This document shows positions 49,884 through 57,618 of a stretch of 64,000 bases of DNA, piece by piece. The position numbers and the translations under genes were made by a program. The DNA is taken from the NCBI GenBank assembly GCA_963921255.3, contig CAWUEW020000003.1:310001-374000 (forward strand), given 5' to 3'. Numbering within the stretch: the first letter of the stretch is position 1; each line of letters begins with the position of its first letter. This DNA comes from JANSYL01 sp963921255 (GTDB taxonomy: Bacteria > Pseudomonadota > Alphaproteobacteria > Rhodobacterales > Rhodobacteraceae). The notes beneath the pieces are model-generated. The model made no database searches and was not told the origin of the DNA. It saw only the letters and a program-made list of their open reading frames with translations.

Positions 49884-51548
49884 TTAGTGGCCCGGCTGGC
49901 GGTCCCACTCTTCGCGGGTCGGCAGCGTTTCGAACGTGTGCTCCGGCGGCGGGTTCGGCAGCGTCCACTCCAGCGTGTCCGCATGCTCGCCCCAGTAGGC
50001 CTTTTCCTCGACTTTCTTGCCGTAGCGCAGGGCGTAGAACACCATGCCGATGAACAGCAGGAACGAGGCGAAGGAGATGAACGCGCCGATCGAGCTGACG
50101 TAGTTCCAGAGCGCGAAGGCATCCGGGTAGTCGATGTAGCGGCGCGGCATGCCCTGACGGCCCAGGAAATGCTGCGGGAAGAAGGTCAGGTTTGCGCCGA
50201 TGAAGAACAGCCAGAAGTGAATCTTGCCGATCATCTCGGGGTATTCGCGGCCCGACATCTTGGTGAACCAGTAGTAGATCGCGGCAAAAATCCCGAACAC
50301 GGCCCCAAGGCTCATCACGTAGTGAAAGTGCGCCACGACGTAGTAGGTGTCGTGATAGGCGCGGTCCACGCCGGCCTGCGACAGGATGATGCCCGTCACA
50401 CCGCCAAGGGTGAAGAGGAAGATGAAGCCGATGGCAAACAGCATCGGGGTTTTGAAGCTGATCGACCCCTGCCACATGGTGGCAATCCAGCTGAAGATCT
50501 TGATGCCGGTCGGCACCGCGATGACCATCGTCGCGACCATGAAGTAGGCCTGCTGCGTCAACGTCATGCCAACGGTGTACATGTGGTGCGCCCAGACGAC
50601 GAAGCCCAGACCCCCGATCGCGACCAGGGCGTAGACCATCGGCAGGTAGCCGAAGATCGGCTTCTTCGAGAAGGTCGAAATCACGTGGCTGATCACACCG
50701 AAGGCGGGCAGGATCACGATGTACACCTCGGGGTGACCGAAGAACCAGAAGATGTGCTGGAACAGGATCGGGTCACCGCCACCGGCCACGTCGAAGAACG
50801 TCGTACCGAAGTTCCGGTCGGTCAGCAGCATGGTGATGGCGCCTGCCAGAACCGGCAGCGACAGCAGCAGCAGCCACGCCGTGACGAACACGGACCATGC
50901 AAACAGCGGCACCTTGTGCAGCGTCATGCCCGGTGCGCGCATGTTCAGGAAGGTGGTGATGAAGTTGATCGACCCGAGGATCGAGCTTGCGCCCGAGACG
51001 TGCACGGCGAAGATCGCGAAGTCCACGGCGCGGCTGGTCGGGGCGTCCTGCCAGCTGAGCGGCGGGTAGAACGTCCAGCCGGGGCCGGCGCCACCGTCAA
51101 TGAAGACGGCGCAGAAGGCCAGGGCGGTGCCCGCCACATACAGCCAGTAGGACAGGTTGTTCAAACGCGGGAACGCCATGTCCGGCGCGCCGATCATCAG
51201 CGGCATGAAGTAGTTGCCGAAGCCCCCGAACAGGGCCGGAATCACCACGAAGAACATCATCAGGACGCCGTGGCCCGTGATCATCACGTTCCAGAGTTGT
51301 CCGTCCGGGGTACATTCGCCGGCAGCCGCCTGGCTCAGAACACGTGCCCCTTCGGCGCACATGTATTGAACACCCGGCTCCATCAATTCCATCCGCATGT
51401 AGACGGTGAAAATAACGGAAATCAGGCCCACGAACCCTGCGGTGAACAGGTAAAGGATCCCGATGTCTTTGTGGTTGGTGGACATGAACCACCGGGTGAA
51501 AAACCCCGGTCGCTCGTGGTCATGCCCCGGAACGGCGGCGTCTGCCAT
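49884..51548 (-). CDS. ctaD: Cytochrome c oxidase subunit I (aa3-type)
   Basis: This is the catalytic subunit of the terminal oxidase, binding haem a, haem a3 and CuB in the inner membrane. The 554-residue protein has twelve hydrophobic segments, the low-spin haem His in MITGHGVLMMFF, the D-pathway NYFMPLMIGAPDMAFPRLNN, the CuB block WFFGHPEVYIVILPAFG with His-Tyr, AHHMYTVG, and the VAHFHYVMS haem a3 region. The start at 51548 (MADAAVPGHDHERPGFFTRWF) is usual. No other oxidase subunit is adjacent, so ctaD is separate from ctaCBGE. Confidence 0.97.
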   Translation of the reverse strand: MADAAVPGHDHERPGFFTRWFMSTNHKDIGILYLFTAGFVGLISVIFTVYMRMELMEPGVQYMCAEGARVLSQAAAGECTPDGQLWNVMITGHGVLMMFFVVIPALFGGFGNYFMPLMIGAPDMAFPRLNNLSYWLYVAGTALAFCAVFIDGGAGPGWTFYPPLSWQDAPTSRAVDFAIFAVHVSGASSILGSINFITTFLNMRAPGMTLHKVPLFAWSVFVTAWLLLLSLPVLAGAITMLLTDRNFGTTFFDVAGGGDPILFQHIFWFFGHPEVYIVILPAFGVISHVISTFSKKPIFGYLPMVYALVAIGGLGFVVWAHHMYTVGMTLTQQAYFMVATMVIAVPTGIKIFSWIATMWQGSISFKTPMLFAIGFIFLFTLGGVTGIILSQAGVDRAYHDTYYVVAHFHYVMSLGAVFGIFAAIYYWFTKMSGREYPEMIGKIHFWLFFIGANLTFFPQHFLGRQGMPRRYIDYPDAFALWNYVSSIGAFISFASFLLFIGMVFYALRYGKKVEEKAYWGEHADTLEWTLPNPPPEHTFETLPTREEWDRQPGH

Positions 51549-51819
51549 GTGTGTCTCCTGTTGATCGCTCAAGCAGCGAGGCGCAGGTCTGGCCCGCGCA
51601 CGCGTTTCTTGGACGTGTTTAGACCGCAGTCTGCCGTCGCGCAACGCGGGTCGGTCAATCCGTCGCGGATTCAGGTGAGAAAAATTGCCTCAGATCAAAG
51701 CGCGGCGTGGCGGCGTCGGCCCGGGGTCGGATCGGGCCCGGGGTTGGGCCGGGAATCGCTGTCTGAACAGATGCCTGAATACCCTTGGCGCGCGGCGGGG
51801 CGGTCGCCCCGCACACGGA
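51549..51819. other. Region upstream of ctaD
   Basis: The 271 bases between ctaD and the small membrane protein gene hold no convincing gene. Around 51680-51700 the sequence is AT-rich and contains a FNR-type dyad (51685-51698). The rest is G/C-rich without clear hairpins. Confidence 0.5.
51685..51698. promoter_or_regulatory. FnrL/Crp-type dyad TTGCC-N4-ATCAA upstream of ctaD
   Basis: The right half ATCAA matches the FNR consensus TTGAT-N4-ATCAA exactly and the left half matches at TTG. It lies 137 bases upstream of the ctaD start. Oxygen-dependent control of a terminal oxidase would make sense, but the match is incomplete. Confidence 0.3.
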
Positions 51820-52032
51820 TCAGGACGAGGCGAGATCGGCCGGATCAACCGGGGTCGAGTAGGCGCGTTCCGTGGTGCCAAGGCCCCGTGTGTCGCCCAT
51901 GGCCGTCGGGGTGGATGAAAACGCCAGTGCCACGGCGAGGGCCACGATCACACCCAAGCCCGCCAAGGCCACGAGGAGCATCGTGATCTCGATCAGTTGG
52001 CTTTGCTGTTCTTTGGGCTCTGCTGGCTTCAT
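51820..52032 (-). CDS. Possible small single-pass membrane protein
   Basis: The frame encodes 70 residues: a polar N-terminus (MKPAEPKEQQSQLIEI), one long hydrophobic helix (TMLLVALAGLGVIVALAVALAF) and a polar Ser/Thr/Asp-rich tail. The charge pattern is that of a real small membrane protein with the N-terminus inside. No family is recognised, and the ribosome binding site is poor (GATGAG). It is upstream of ctaD on the same strand and could be an oxidase accessory peptide, but this is speculation. Confidence 0.5.
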   Translation of the reverse strand: MKPAEPKEQQSQLIEITMLLVALAGLGVIVALAVALAFSSTPTAMGDTRGLGTTERAYSTPVDPADLASS

Positions 52033-52352
52033 CTCATCGGTCCGTTTGGCGGGTCACCCCGGCGCCGGGCGCACGCGCGCCTGACTGGCAACTGTGGCCT
52101 GTATGTTGAGGAATCGTGGCGGGAATAGGGCAATTCGGCATTTCAGGGAAAACGCAGTGTCGCCCAAGTGGAAACGACCGTGGCACACGGGGGCGATTTG
52201 TATCTGTCTGTATCTGCAAACGAATTTCTCATTCCCTGTGCCTCGTTCGACCGCTTTGGGGCCGACGATGCCGTGACCTTGGGCGGCTGTGATGGCGCAG
52301 ACCCCGCCGGAACGCGCCACATTTCCGCCATATTTTCCTTGTGTGGGTGCCG
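52033..52352. other. Intergenic region with no gene recognised
   Basis: There are 320 bases between the small membrane protein and the tandem pilin-like genes. The central part (52120-52240) is somewhat AT-richer and may hold a promoter for the small protein. Short open frames here do not look like proteins. I see no strong hairpin. Confidence 0.5.
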
Positions 52353-53012
52353 TTAGCTCCGCACCTCGATATTGTCGATGAAGGCGCCCTGGTTGTCCTC
52401 GGGGCCCGTTCCGCCGATCAGCAGCATGTTCGATCCGTCGCCACCGCCGCCGGTGATCTCGACGCTATAGCTTTGCATGTCGCGGCTGCCCGGCTCGAAC
52501 GTGTCGACCAGTTCGCCACCCCAGTAAACCGCGACCCCATTGTTGCCCACGCTGTCGGCCGCATCGAAGCTGACCGTGTAGGTCTGGCCGATCACGGCCC
52601 CTTCGACATGCTGACCGATCATCATGTTGCCCGGCGAGGCATCAAGATCGAGCATGAAGCCGCCATCCGTCGCGCTGATGCCCTGATAGCCGTCATGCAC
52701 GATCTCGGCGCGCAGTTCGTTGATGTTGTCCCACCCCGACAGCGAGCCATCGGCGTTGTAGAAGCCCCAACCGGCGGCAAGCATGCCTTCGATGTCTTCG
52801 AAAGACGCATTCGAGATGCGGTTCATGTCGAAGCGGTTGAAGAGGGTGAAGTCCTGGGTCAGCACCGAGGCCGTGTCGGTGGCGAGGTTTTCCACGCCTC
52901 CGGACACCACGCCCATGGTCGCCAGGCCAAGCCCCACGATCCCGGCGGTCAGGACGACCCAGTCGGTCGTGACGGCGCCGCTTTCGGAGGTCAGGAAGGG
53001 ATCGGTTTGCAT
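52353..53012 (-). CDS. Pilin-like protein with large C-terminal domain (second of tandem pair)
   Basis: The 219-residue protein starts MQTDPFLTSESGAVTTDWVV and has a Flp-type-IVb-pilin-like N-terminus: a short charged leader, then ESGAV and a hydrophobic helix VVLTAGIVGLGLATMGVVSGGVENL. About 165 residues follow that do not belong to pilins: NASFEDIEGMLAAGWGFYNADGSLSGWDN, LDLDASPGNMMIGQ, VAVYWGGELVDTF and a final IDNIEVRS, resembling a jelly-roll carbohydrate-binding type domain. Clearly paralogous to the next upstream gene. Probably exported and surface-located; the function is inferred. Confidence 0.8.
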   Translation of the reverse strand: MQTDPFLTSESGAVTTDWVVLTAGIVGLGLATMGVVSGGVENLATDTASVLTQDFTLFNRFDMNRISNASFEDIEGMLAAGWGFYNADGSLSGWDNINELRAEIVHDGYQGISATDGGFMLDLDASPGNMMIGQHVEGAVIGQTYTVSFDAADSVGNNGVAVYWGGELVDTFEPGSRDMQSYSVEITGGGGDGSNMLLIGGTGPEDNQGAFIDNIEVRS

Positions 53013-53062
53013 GGCACGCTCCTGTTCCACGTCGTGGCTGATGTCGCGCGCAGCGATGGCCG

Positions 53063-53731
53063 TCAGCTGCGCACGTCCACGTTGTCGATGTAAACGCCTT
53101 GATTGTCCTGCGGGCCGCTGCCCTGGATAAACAGTTGGTTCGACCCGTCGCCAGCGCCGCCCACCAGCTCGACTTCGTAGCTGGTCATGGTGCGGCCCGT
53201 CGGGTTGAAGCTTTCGACCAGTTCGCCGCCCCAGTAGATGTTCACGCCATTGTTGTTGCGCGGGTCGGCGGCGTCGAAGGTCAGCGTATAGGTCTGCCCG
53301 ATCACCGCGCCCTGGATTTCCTGGCCAATCATGATGTTGCCGGGGCTGGCGTCGAGATCCATCATCCAATCGCCGTCGGTTGCCGTCACGCCATTATAGC
53401 CGGACCAGTGCACCTCGGCACGGAACTCGCCGCTGTTGGTCCAGCCCGCGACGCTGCCGTCGGCGTTGTAGAAGCCCCAACCGGCCCGGATCATGCCGTC
53501 GATGTCTTCAAAGGAGGCATTGGCCATGCGGTTCAGGTCGAACCGGGTGAAGAAGGTGAAGTCTTGGGTCAGCGCGCTGGCGGTGTCGGTGGCCAGGTTC
53601 TCGACCCCGCCGCTGACGACGCCGGCCGCCGCCATGCCAAGCCCGACAGCGCCAGAGGTCAACACCACCCAATCGGCGGTGACAGCGCCACTTTCAGAGC
53701 GCAGAAATCGGGTCATGTGCAGCATGGTCAA
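53063..53731 (-). CDS. Pilin-like protein with large C-terminal domain (first of tandem pair)
   Basis: The 222-residue paralogue of the following gene has the N-terminus FLRSESGAVTADWVVLTSGAVGLG, hydrophobic helix, then NASFEDIDGMIRAGWGFYNADGSVAGWTN, MDLDASPGNIMIGQ, VNIYWGGELVESF, DNQGVYIDNVDVRS. Much of its length is identical to the second copy, with changes mainly in loops. The start may be Met1, Met3 or Met6 (MTRFLRSESG at 53716). The two genes are 50 bases apart and likely cotranscribed. No pilus assembly genes are in the window. Confidence 0.8.
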   Translation of the reverse strand: MTMLHMTRFLRSESGAVTADWVVLTSGAVGLGMAAAGVVSGGVENLATDTASALTQDFTFFTRFDLNRMANASFEDIDGMIRAGWGFYNADGSVAGWTNSGEFRAEVHWSGYNGVTATDGDWMMDLDASPGNIMIGQEIQGAVIGQTYTLTFDAADPRNNNGVNIYWGGELVESFNPTGRTMTSYEVELVGGAGDGSNQLFIQGSGPQDNQGVYIDNVDVRS

Positions 53732-53834
53732 ACTCGCAATCGGATACCATTTGCGAAACCATGCTTAAGAAATGCGGTCGGAAAGGGGCAGATTTGCAGA
53801 AAATTCGGGTCGATTTGCCCGAAGAAGGGACCGC

Positions 53835-54488
53835 CTAAGGCGTGGGAAATGCCGTTTCGAACTGCCGTTTGAGGGCAACATCGACATCTTCCAGCGTCAC
53901 GGGCAGGCCCAGATCGACAAGGCTGGTGACCCCATGCCCTGTGATGCCACAGGGCACGATTCCGTCGAAATGGCTCAGGTCCGGTTCCACATTGATCGAG
54001 ATGCCGTGGAAGCTGACCCATTTTCGCAGCCGCACACCGATGGCGGCGATCTTGTCTTCGCGCGGCGTGCCATCGGGCAGGGCTGGTTTGTCGGGGCGCG
54101 GCACCCAGACCCCAACGCGATCGGGGTGGACGGTGCCGGCAATGTTGAACTCGGACAGGGCGGCGATCACCCAGGTTTCCAGCGCCGTCACGAAGGCCCG
54201 GACGTCCCGCCCGCGCCGATTGAGGTCCAGCATCACATAGGCCACCCGCTGACCAGGGCCGTGGTAGGTGTATTGCCCGCCGCGCTTGGTGTCGAAGACC
54301 GGGAACCGGTCGGGGTCGGTCAAATCCTCGCGTTTGGCCGACGTGCCGGCGGTGTAAAGCGGCGGATGTTCGAGGAGCCAGATCGCCTCGTCCGCGGTTC
54401 CCGCCGCGATGTCTGCGACCCGGGCTTCCATCTGTGCGACCGCCTCGAGGTACTCGACCGGGGCGTCCGATGTGATCCATGTGACCAT
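53835..54488 (-). CDS. lipB: Octanoyl-[acyl-carrier-protein]:protein N-octanoyltransferase
   Basis: LipB transfers octanoyl from ACP to lipoyl domains of 2-oxoacid dehydrogenases and the glycine cleavage system; LipA then inserts sulphur. The 217-residue protein has the conserved RGGQYTYHGPGQRVAYVMLDL, the catalytic Lys in KIAAIGVRLRKWVSFHGISINV and Cys in GIVPCGITGHGVTS. All active-site residues are present. It lies downstream of the LytTR gene with 19 bases between, so it may share its transcript. lipA is not in the window. Confidence 0.95.
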   Translation of the reverse strand: MVTWITSDAPVEYLEAVAQMEARVADIAAGTADEAIWLLEHPPLYTAGTSAKREDLTDPDRFPVFDTKRGGQYTYHGPGQRVAYVMLDLNRRGRDVRAFVTALETWVIAALSEFNIAGTVHPDRVGVWVPRPDKPALPDGTPREDKIAAIGVRLRKWVSFHGISINVEPDLSHFDGIVPCGITGHGVTSLVDLGLPVTLEDVDVALKRQFETAFPTP

Positions 54489-54507
54489 GGCACGGCCTTT
54501 CTGGGCG

Positions 54508-55338
54508 TCAGCGCGGCAGCAGCCCCGCCTCTTTGAGGCCTTTCATATGCGATCGGCTGACCGGAATGTCACCCCCGTGGCGCATGGTCAAAACGGCGCG
54601 TTCCCCCTGGCGTGCCACCGAGGACACCTGGCCGGTGGCCACCCAATGCGAGCGGTGGACCTGCAGTCCGGGGGTTGGCGCGGTCTCGGACATGGCATCG
54701 GACAGGCGCATCAGCACCATCTCCTCTCCGGCATCGGTGCGGATACGGACGTAGTGATCTTCGACCGACAGAGCCACCAGGGCCCCGCGTTTTTCCAGGG
54801 GCAGGCGGTCGAGGATGCGGGGCACAGTCGCCCCTTGTGTCTGGGTCGCCCGGGCCTGCTGCGCGAGATTGAGTTGCACGAGGTGAAGCCCTGTCGAGAC
54901 CAAACCGGCAATGGCAAATACGGTGGCGAGACCGGCCAGCGTGCCCTCATCCTCCAGCCAGTTGTCAAACACCAGCGCATTGATCGCGACCACGGTCAGC
55001 ACAACGCCGATGCCCGTGGCGAGGCCCGATACGGCGACGATCGCCGCGACCGGCGCGCGGTCGCGCAGGAGGCTCCACAGAACCTCGCTGCACAGGTAAC
55101 CGACGGGGTAGGTGGTCAGCACAATTGCCGCCCAATAGGCCAAGCGCGGCAGGAACCCGAGCGTGTCGCGCGTGCCAAATGCGCCCATCAAGGTCAGGGA
55201 CACTGCGGTGATCGCCATCAATGTCAGCGGCAATGGACGCAGCATATGCGCGCGTAACTCGCGAAGCGTGGATGACGAAGGGCGGTCGTTCACGAGGTCT
55301 CCGACACTGTTTGCGTAGCGGGCGTTGCGCGGGGGCAT
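54508..55338 (-). CDS. Membrane-bound LytTR-domain transcriptional regulator
   Basis: The 276-residue protein has an N-terminal half with four transmembrane helices (from LPLTLMAITAVSLTLMGAFG to VFAIAGLVSTGLHLVQLNL). The C-terminal LytTR DNA-binding domain shows the pattern VALSVEDHYVRIRTDAGEEMVLMRLSDAM, LQVHRSHWVATGQVSSV, ISRSHMKGLKEAG. There is no receiver domain or histidine kinase partner, so it is a one-component membrane-tethered type. The signal and targets are unknown. It is divergent from the DUF2306 gene. Confidence 0.9.
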   Translation of the reverse strand: MPPRNARYANSVGDLVNDRPSSSTLRELRAHMLRPLPLTLMAITAVSLTLMGAFGTRDTLGFLPRLAYWAAIVLTTYPVGYLCSEVLWSLLRDRAPVAAIVAVSGLATGIGVVLTVVAINALVFDNWLEDEGTLAGLATVFAIAGLVSTGLHLVQLNLAQQARATQTQGATVPRILDRLPLEKRGALVALSVEDHYVRIRTDAGEEMVLMRLSDAMSETAPTPGLQVHRSHWVATGQVSSVARQGERAVLTMRHGGDIPVSRSHMKGLKEAGLLPR

Positions 55339-55419
55339 CCCGGGATGATTGCAAGACTGCCAAAGCGCCCCGCCGGTCTCAACCCGGTTGGTGCATCCCC
55401 CGGACCCAGGAGACATGAC

Positions 55420-55935
55420 ATGACATTCGCCCCCTTGGCAGACGCCGACCTTGCCCTGCACCTGCATCTTTGGACGGCGGTTCTTGCGCTGGTCCTCGGC
55501 CCGTTTGCGATCTACCGGCGGCGCCGGGACGCGCTGCACAAGGCCCTGGGCTACGCTTGGGTCATGGCGATGGCCCTCGCGGCCGCATCCAGCTTTGCCT
55601 TGTCCGCCTTTGTCGTGCCGATCGCCTTGGGCTTCGGGGTGATTCACCTGCTGTCGGTCTATGTGCTGTACCAGCTTTGGGTGGGCGTGCGCGACGCGCG
55701 CCGCCGCGCGATTGCGGCGCACAAGGCGCGGATGTCTGGCCTGTATTGGCAAGGTTTGACGGTGGCAGGTGTTTTCACCTTTCTGCCGGGGCGGACGTTG
55801 AACGCGACGTTCTTTCCGGCCGAGCCCGCGCGCGCGTATTGGGTGATCGCAGCCCTCGGATTGGGCCTTCTTGCGGTCAATCTCTGGCCCCTGCGCCCGG
55901 TCCGACGGACCGCCCGCGTGCAGCAGGACGGGTAA
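55420..55935 (+). CDS. DUF2306 membrane protein
   Basis: The 171-residue protein has four hydrophobic segments. The first block LALHLHLWTAVLALVLGPFAIYRRRRDALHKALGYAWVMAM and the later AAHKARMSGLYWQGLTVAGVFTFLPGR match the DUF2306 pattern with conserved His residues, which may bind haem or metal. AGGAG at 55408-55412 supports the ATG at 55420. It is divergent from the LytTR gene (about 80 bases between starts); in several genomes such pairs are linked, so the regulator may control it. Confidence 0.85.
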   Translation: MTFAPLADADLALHLHLWTAVLALVLGPFAIYRRRRDALHKALGYAWVMAMALAAASSFALSAFVVPIALGFGVIHLLSVYVLYQLWVGVRDARRRAIAAHKARMSGLYWQGLTVAGVFTFLPGRTLNATFFPAEPARAYWVIAALGLGLLAVNLWPLRPVRRTARVQQDG

Positions 55936-56040
55936 GGTTTCCCGGCTTTCACGGTTTTTTCGCTTAGGGCAGGCGCAGGCTGTGGTAGGCTTGGGCCACT
56001 CACCGCTGCCGTATTTGAAATGACCTGGAGGGATTACGCG

Positions 56041-57345
56041 ATGTTGACCAAGATGCTGACCACGACGGGGCTGGTTGCGGCCCTGGTGCTTGCCCCGGCC
56101 GAGCGCGCGGACGCTGACGCGGCCGAATTCATTGGGGGCGCCATTATCGGCGGGATCATCGGGCATGCCTTGTCCCAAGGAAACTCCGGCACCCGCGGCG
56201 GCACGGCGACGCGCACGGTGCGTCCGGCCATCCCGTCGACGCAGGAAGGCCGCGAGACCCAGACCGCGCTGAATTATTTCGGGTTCAATGCCGGGGTCGT
56301 GGATGGCCAGGTGGGCAACGGCACCCGCGCCGCGATCGAGCGCTACCAGGGCGCCATGGGCTACCCGGTCAACGGGCTCGAGTTTTCCGCCTACCAGTTC
56401 GATTTCCTGATGGATGCCTATTACTGGGCCACCAATGGCGGAGCCGGGCAGACCGGGCTGACCAATGTCTCGCTACTCTACGCTTATCGGGACAACGTGC
56501 AGAACGGCGGTTCGATCCAGGCGGCGGCCCCTGTGGCGCCGCCCGTTACAACCGTCATCGTGACCCCGCCGGCGACGGGGTCGACCGGGACGACGACATT
56601 GGCATCCAGTGCCGCCGCTGCGGTGCCGAACCTCTTCGCGGGGGCAAGCGGCGCACCCTCGCTGGCGAATATGTGCAACGGCGTGATGCTGCAGACCTCG
56701 ACCAATGGCGGCTACGCGACACTGGCGAACATGCCGGACCCGGTGTTCGTCCTGTCCGAGCAGTATTGCGTGGCGCGCACCTATGCCATGGCAGAAGGGG
56801 AAGACCTGATGCGCGGGATCGTCGGTCTGACCCAGGCCCAGGTGACCGAGCAATGCGGCGCGTTTTCCACGATGCTGGCCGCTGAAATTGACCGCATCGG
56901 GATTGCCCCCCGGGACGTGCTGATGCCTGAGATGGCCAGCTTTGCCGCCGGAACGGGCATTCCGCCCGCCGAGTTGTCGGCGACGGCGCGTGTCTGTTTG
57001 TCGGTCGGCTACACGCAAGACGATATGCGGATGGCGGTTGGATCGGCCCTCGTGCTGACGGCATTGGGCGAAGCGGCGTATGGCGAACTTATGGGCCATC
57101 ACCTGCAGCACGGGTTCGGGGCGGACGAACGCCCGGACATGGCGGTGGCATGGTACGATGCCAGCCTTGCGGCCCGCCTTGACCGGGGCGACGTCGGATG
57201 GGCCCGCCGTGGTCCCGGCCGCGCAGCCCGCGGCGACACAAGCGTTGCCGACCTTTACGATCAACCAGTAACGGGTCGGGGTGAGGTTCAGGCCGGCACG
57301 CCATGGGATGGCGTGCCGGTTTTCATTTCACGCCCCGCCATCTGA
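56041..57345 (+). CDS. Exported peptidoglycan-binding-domain protein, 3' end frameshifted
   Basis: The protein has a signal peptide (MLTKMLTTTGLVAALVLAPAERADA), a glycine-zipper-like FIGGAIIGGIIGHAL and a PG_binding_1 domain at about 70-115 (TQTALNYFGFNAGVVDGQVGNGTRAAIERYQGAMGY). A long extracytoplasmic region with several Cys follows. The frame as read ends at 57345, beyond a strong terminator (57293-57323). From about 57165-57185 another frame reads LTGATSDGPAVVPAAQPAATQALPTFTINQ and stops at 57271 before the terminator. A single inserted base near CCCGCC is therefore likely; the true C-terminus is probably at 57271. Confidence 0.78.
   Translation: MLTKMLTTTGLVAALVLAPAERADADAAEFIGGAIIGGIIGHALSQGNSGTRGGTATRTVRPAIPSTQEGRETQTALNYFGFNAGVVDGQVGNGTRAAIERYQGAMGYPVNGLEFSAYQFDFLMDAYYWATNGGAGQTGLTNVSLLYAYRDNVQNGGSIQAAAPVAPPVTTVIVTPPATGSTGTTTLASSAAAAVPNLFAGASGAPSLANMCNGVMLQTSTNGGYATLANMPDPVFVLSEQYCVARTYAMAEGEDLMRGIVGLTQAQVTEQCGAFSTMLAAEIDRIGIAPRDVLMPEMASFAAGTGIPPAELSATARVCLSVGYTQDDMRMAVGSALVLTALGEAAYGELMGHHLQHGFGADERPDMAVAWYDASLAARLDRGDVGWARRGPGRAARGDTSVADLYDQPVTGRGEVQAGTPWDGVPVFISRPAI
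57293..57323 (+). terminator. Strong intrinsic terminator
   Basis: A 12-bp perfect stem (CCGGCACGCCAT / ATGGCGTGCCGG) with loop GGG is followed by TTTTCATTT. It lies 22 bases after the stop at 57271 and inside the frame that continues to 57345. Confidence 0.9.
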
Positions 57346-57418
57346 AATTTTCCACGCCGCCCCCCTTCACAAGCCCCAAACCCTCGGCTAAGGAACCGCG
57401 ACCTACCGGTGATCACGT

Positions 57419-57505
57419 GCGGTCGTGGCGGAATTGGTAGACGCGCAGCGTTGAGGTCGCTGTGGGGTAACTCCCGTGGAAGTTCGAGTCTTCTCGACCG
57501 CACCA
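57419..57505 (+). tRNA. tRNA-Leu (anticodon GAG)
   Basis: The acceptor stem GCGGTCG pairs with CGACCGC. The D-arm region contains GGCGGAATTGGTAGACGCG, the anticodon loop TTGAGGT gives GAG at 57453-57455, and the variable arm is long as in class II tRNAs. The T-arm carries GTTCGAGTC, and CCA is encoded at 57503-57505. It reads CUC/CUU leucine codons. Confidence 0.97.
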
Positions 57506-57618
57506 TTTTCCAGACAATCCAAGGGAACGTCGTCGCGTTGGCAAAGCCTGCCGCGTGGTCTTGGCGTTTGGCGCGTGCCCTGCAAGACTGCGGGTCGAAA
57601 CGGATGTGGAGGACCGCA

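Noticed and set aside
49389..51986. 865-codon open frame antisense to ctaD and its neighbours
   Set aside because: Rich in His, Arg, Asp and Gln, as is typical for the complement of a GC-rich membrane protein gene. ctaD on the other strand has every catalytic residue.
52094..52356. Short open frames on both strands between 52.05 and 52.36 kb
   Set aside because: Cys/Phe-rich random-looking peptides without start signals; they overlap on opposite strands.
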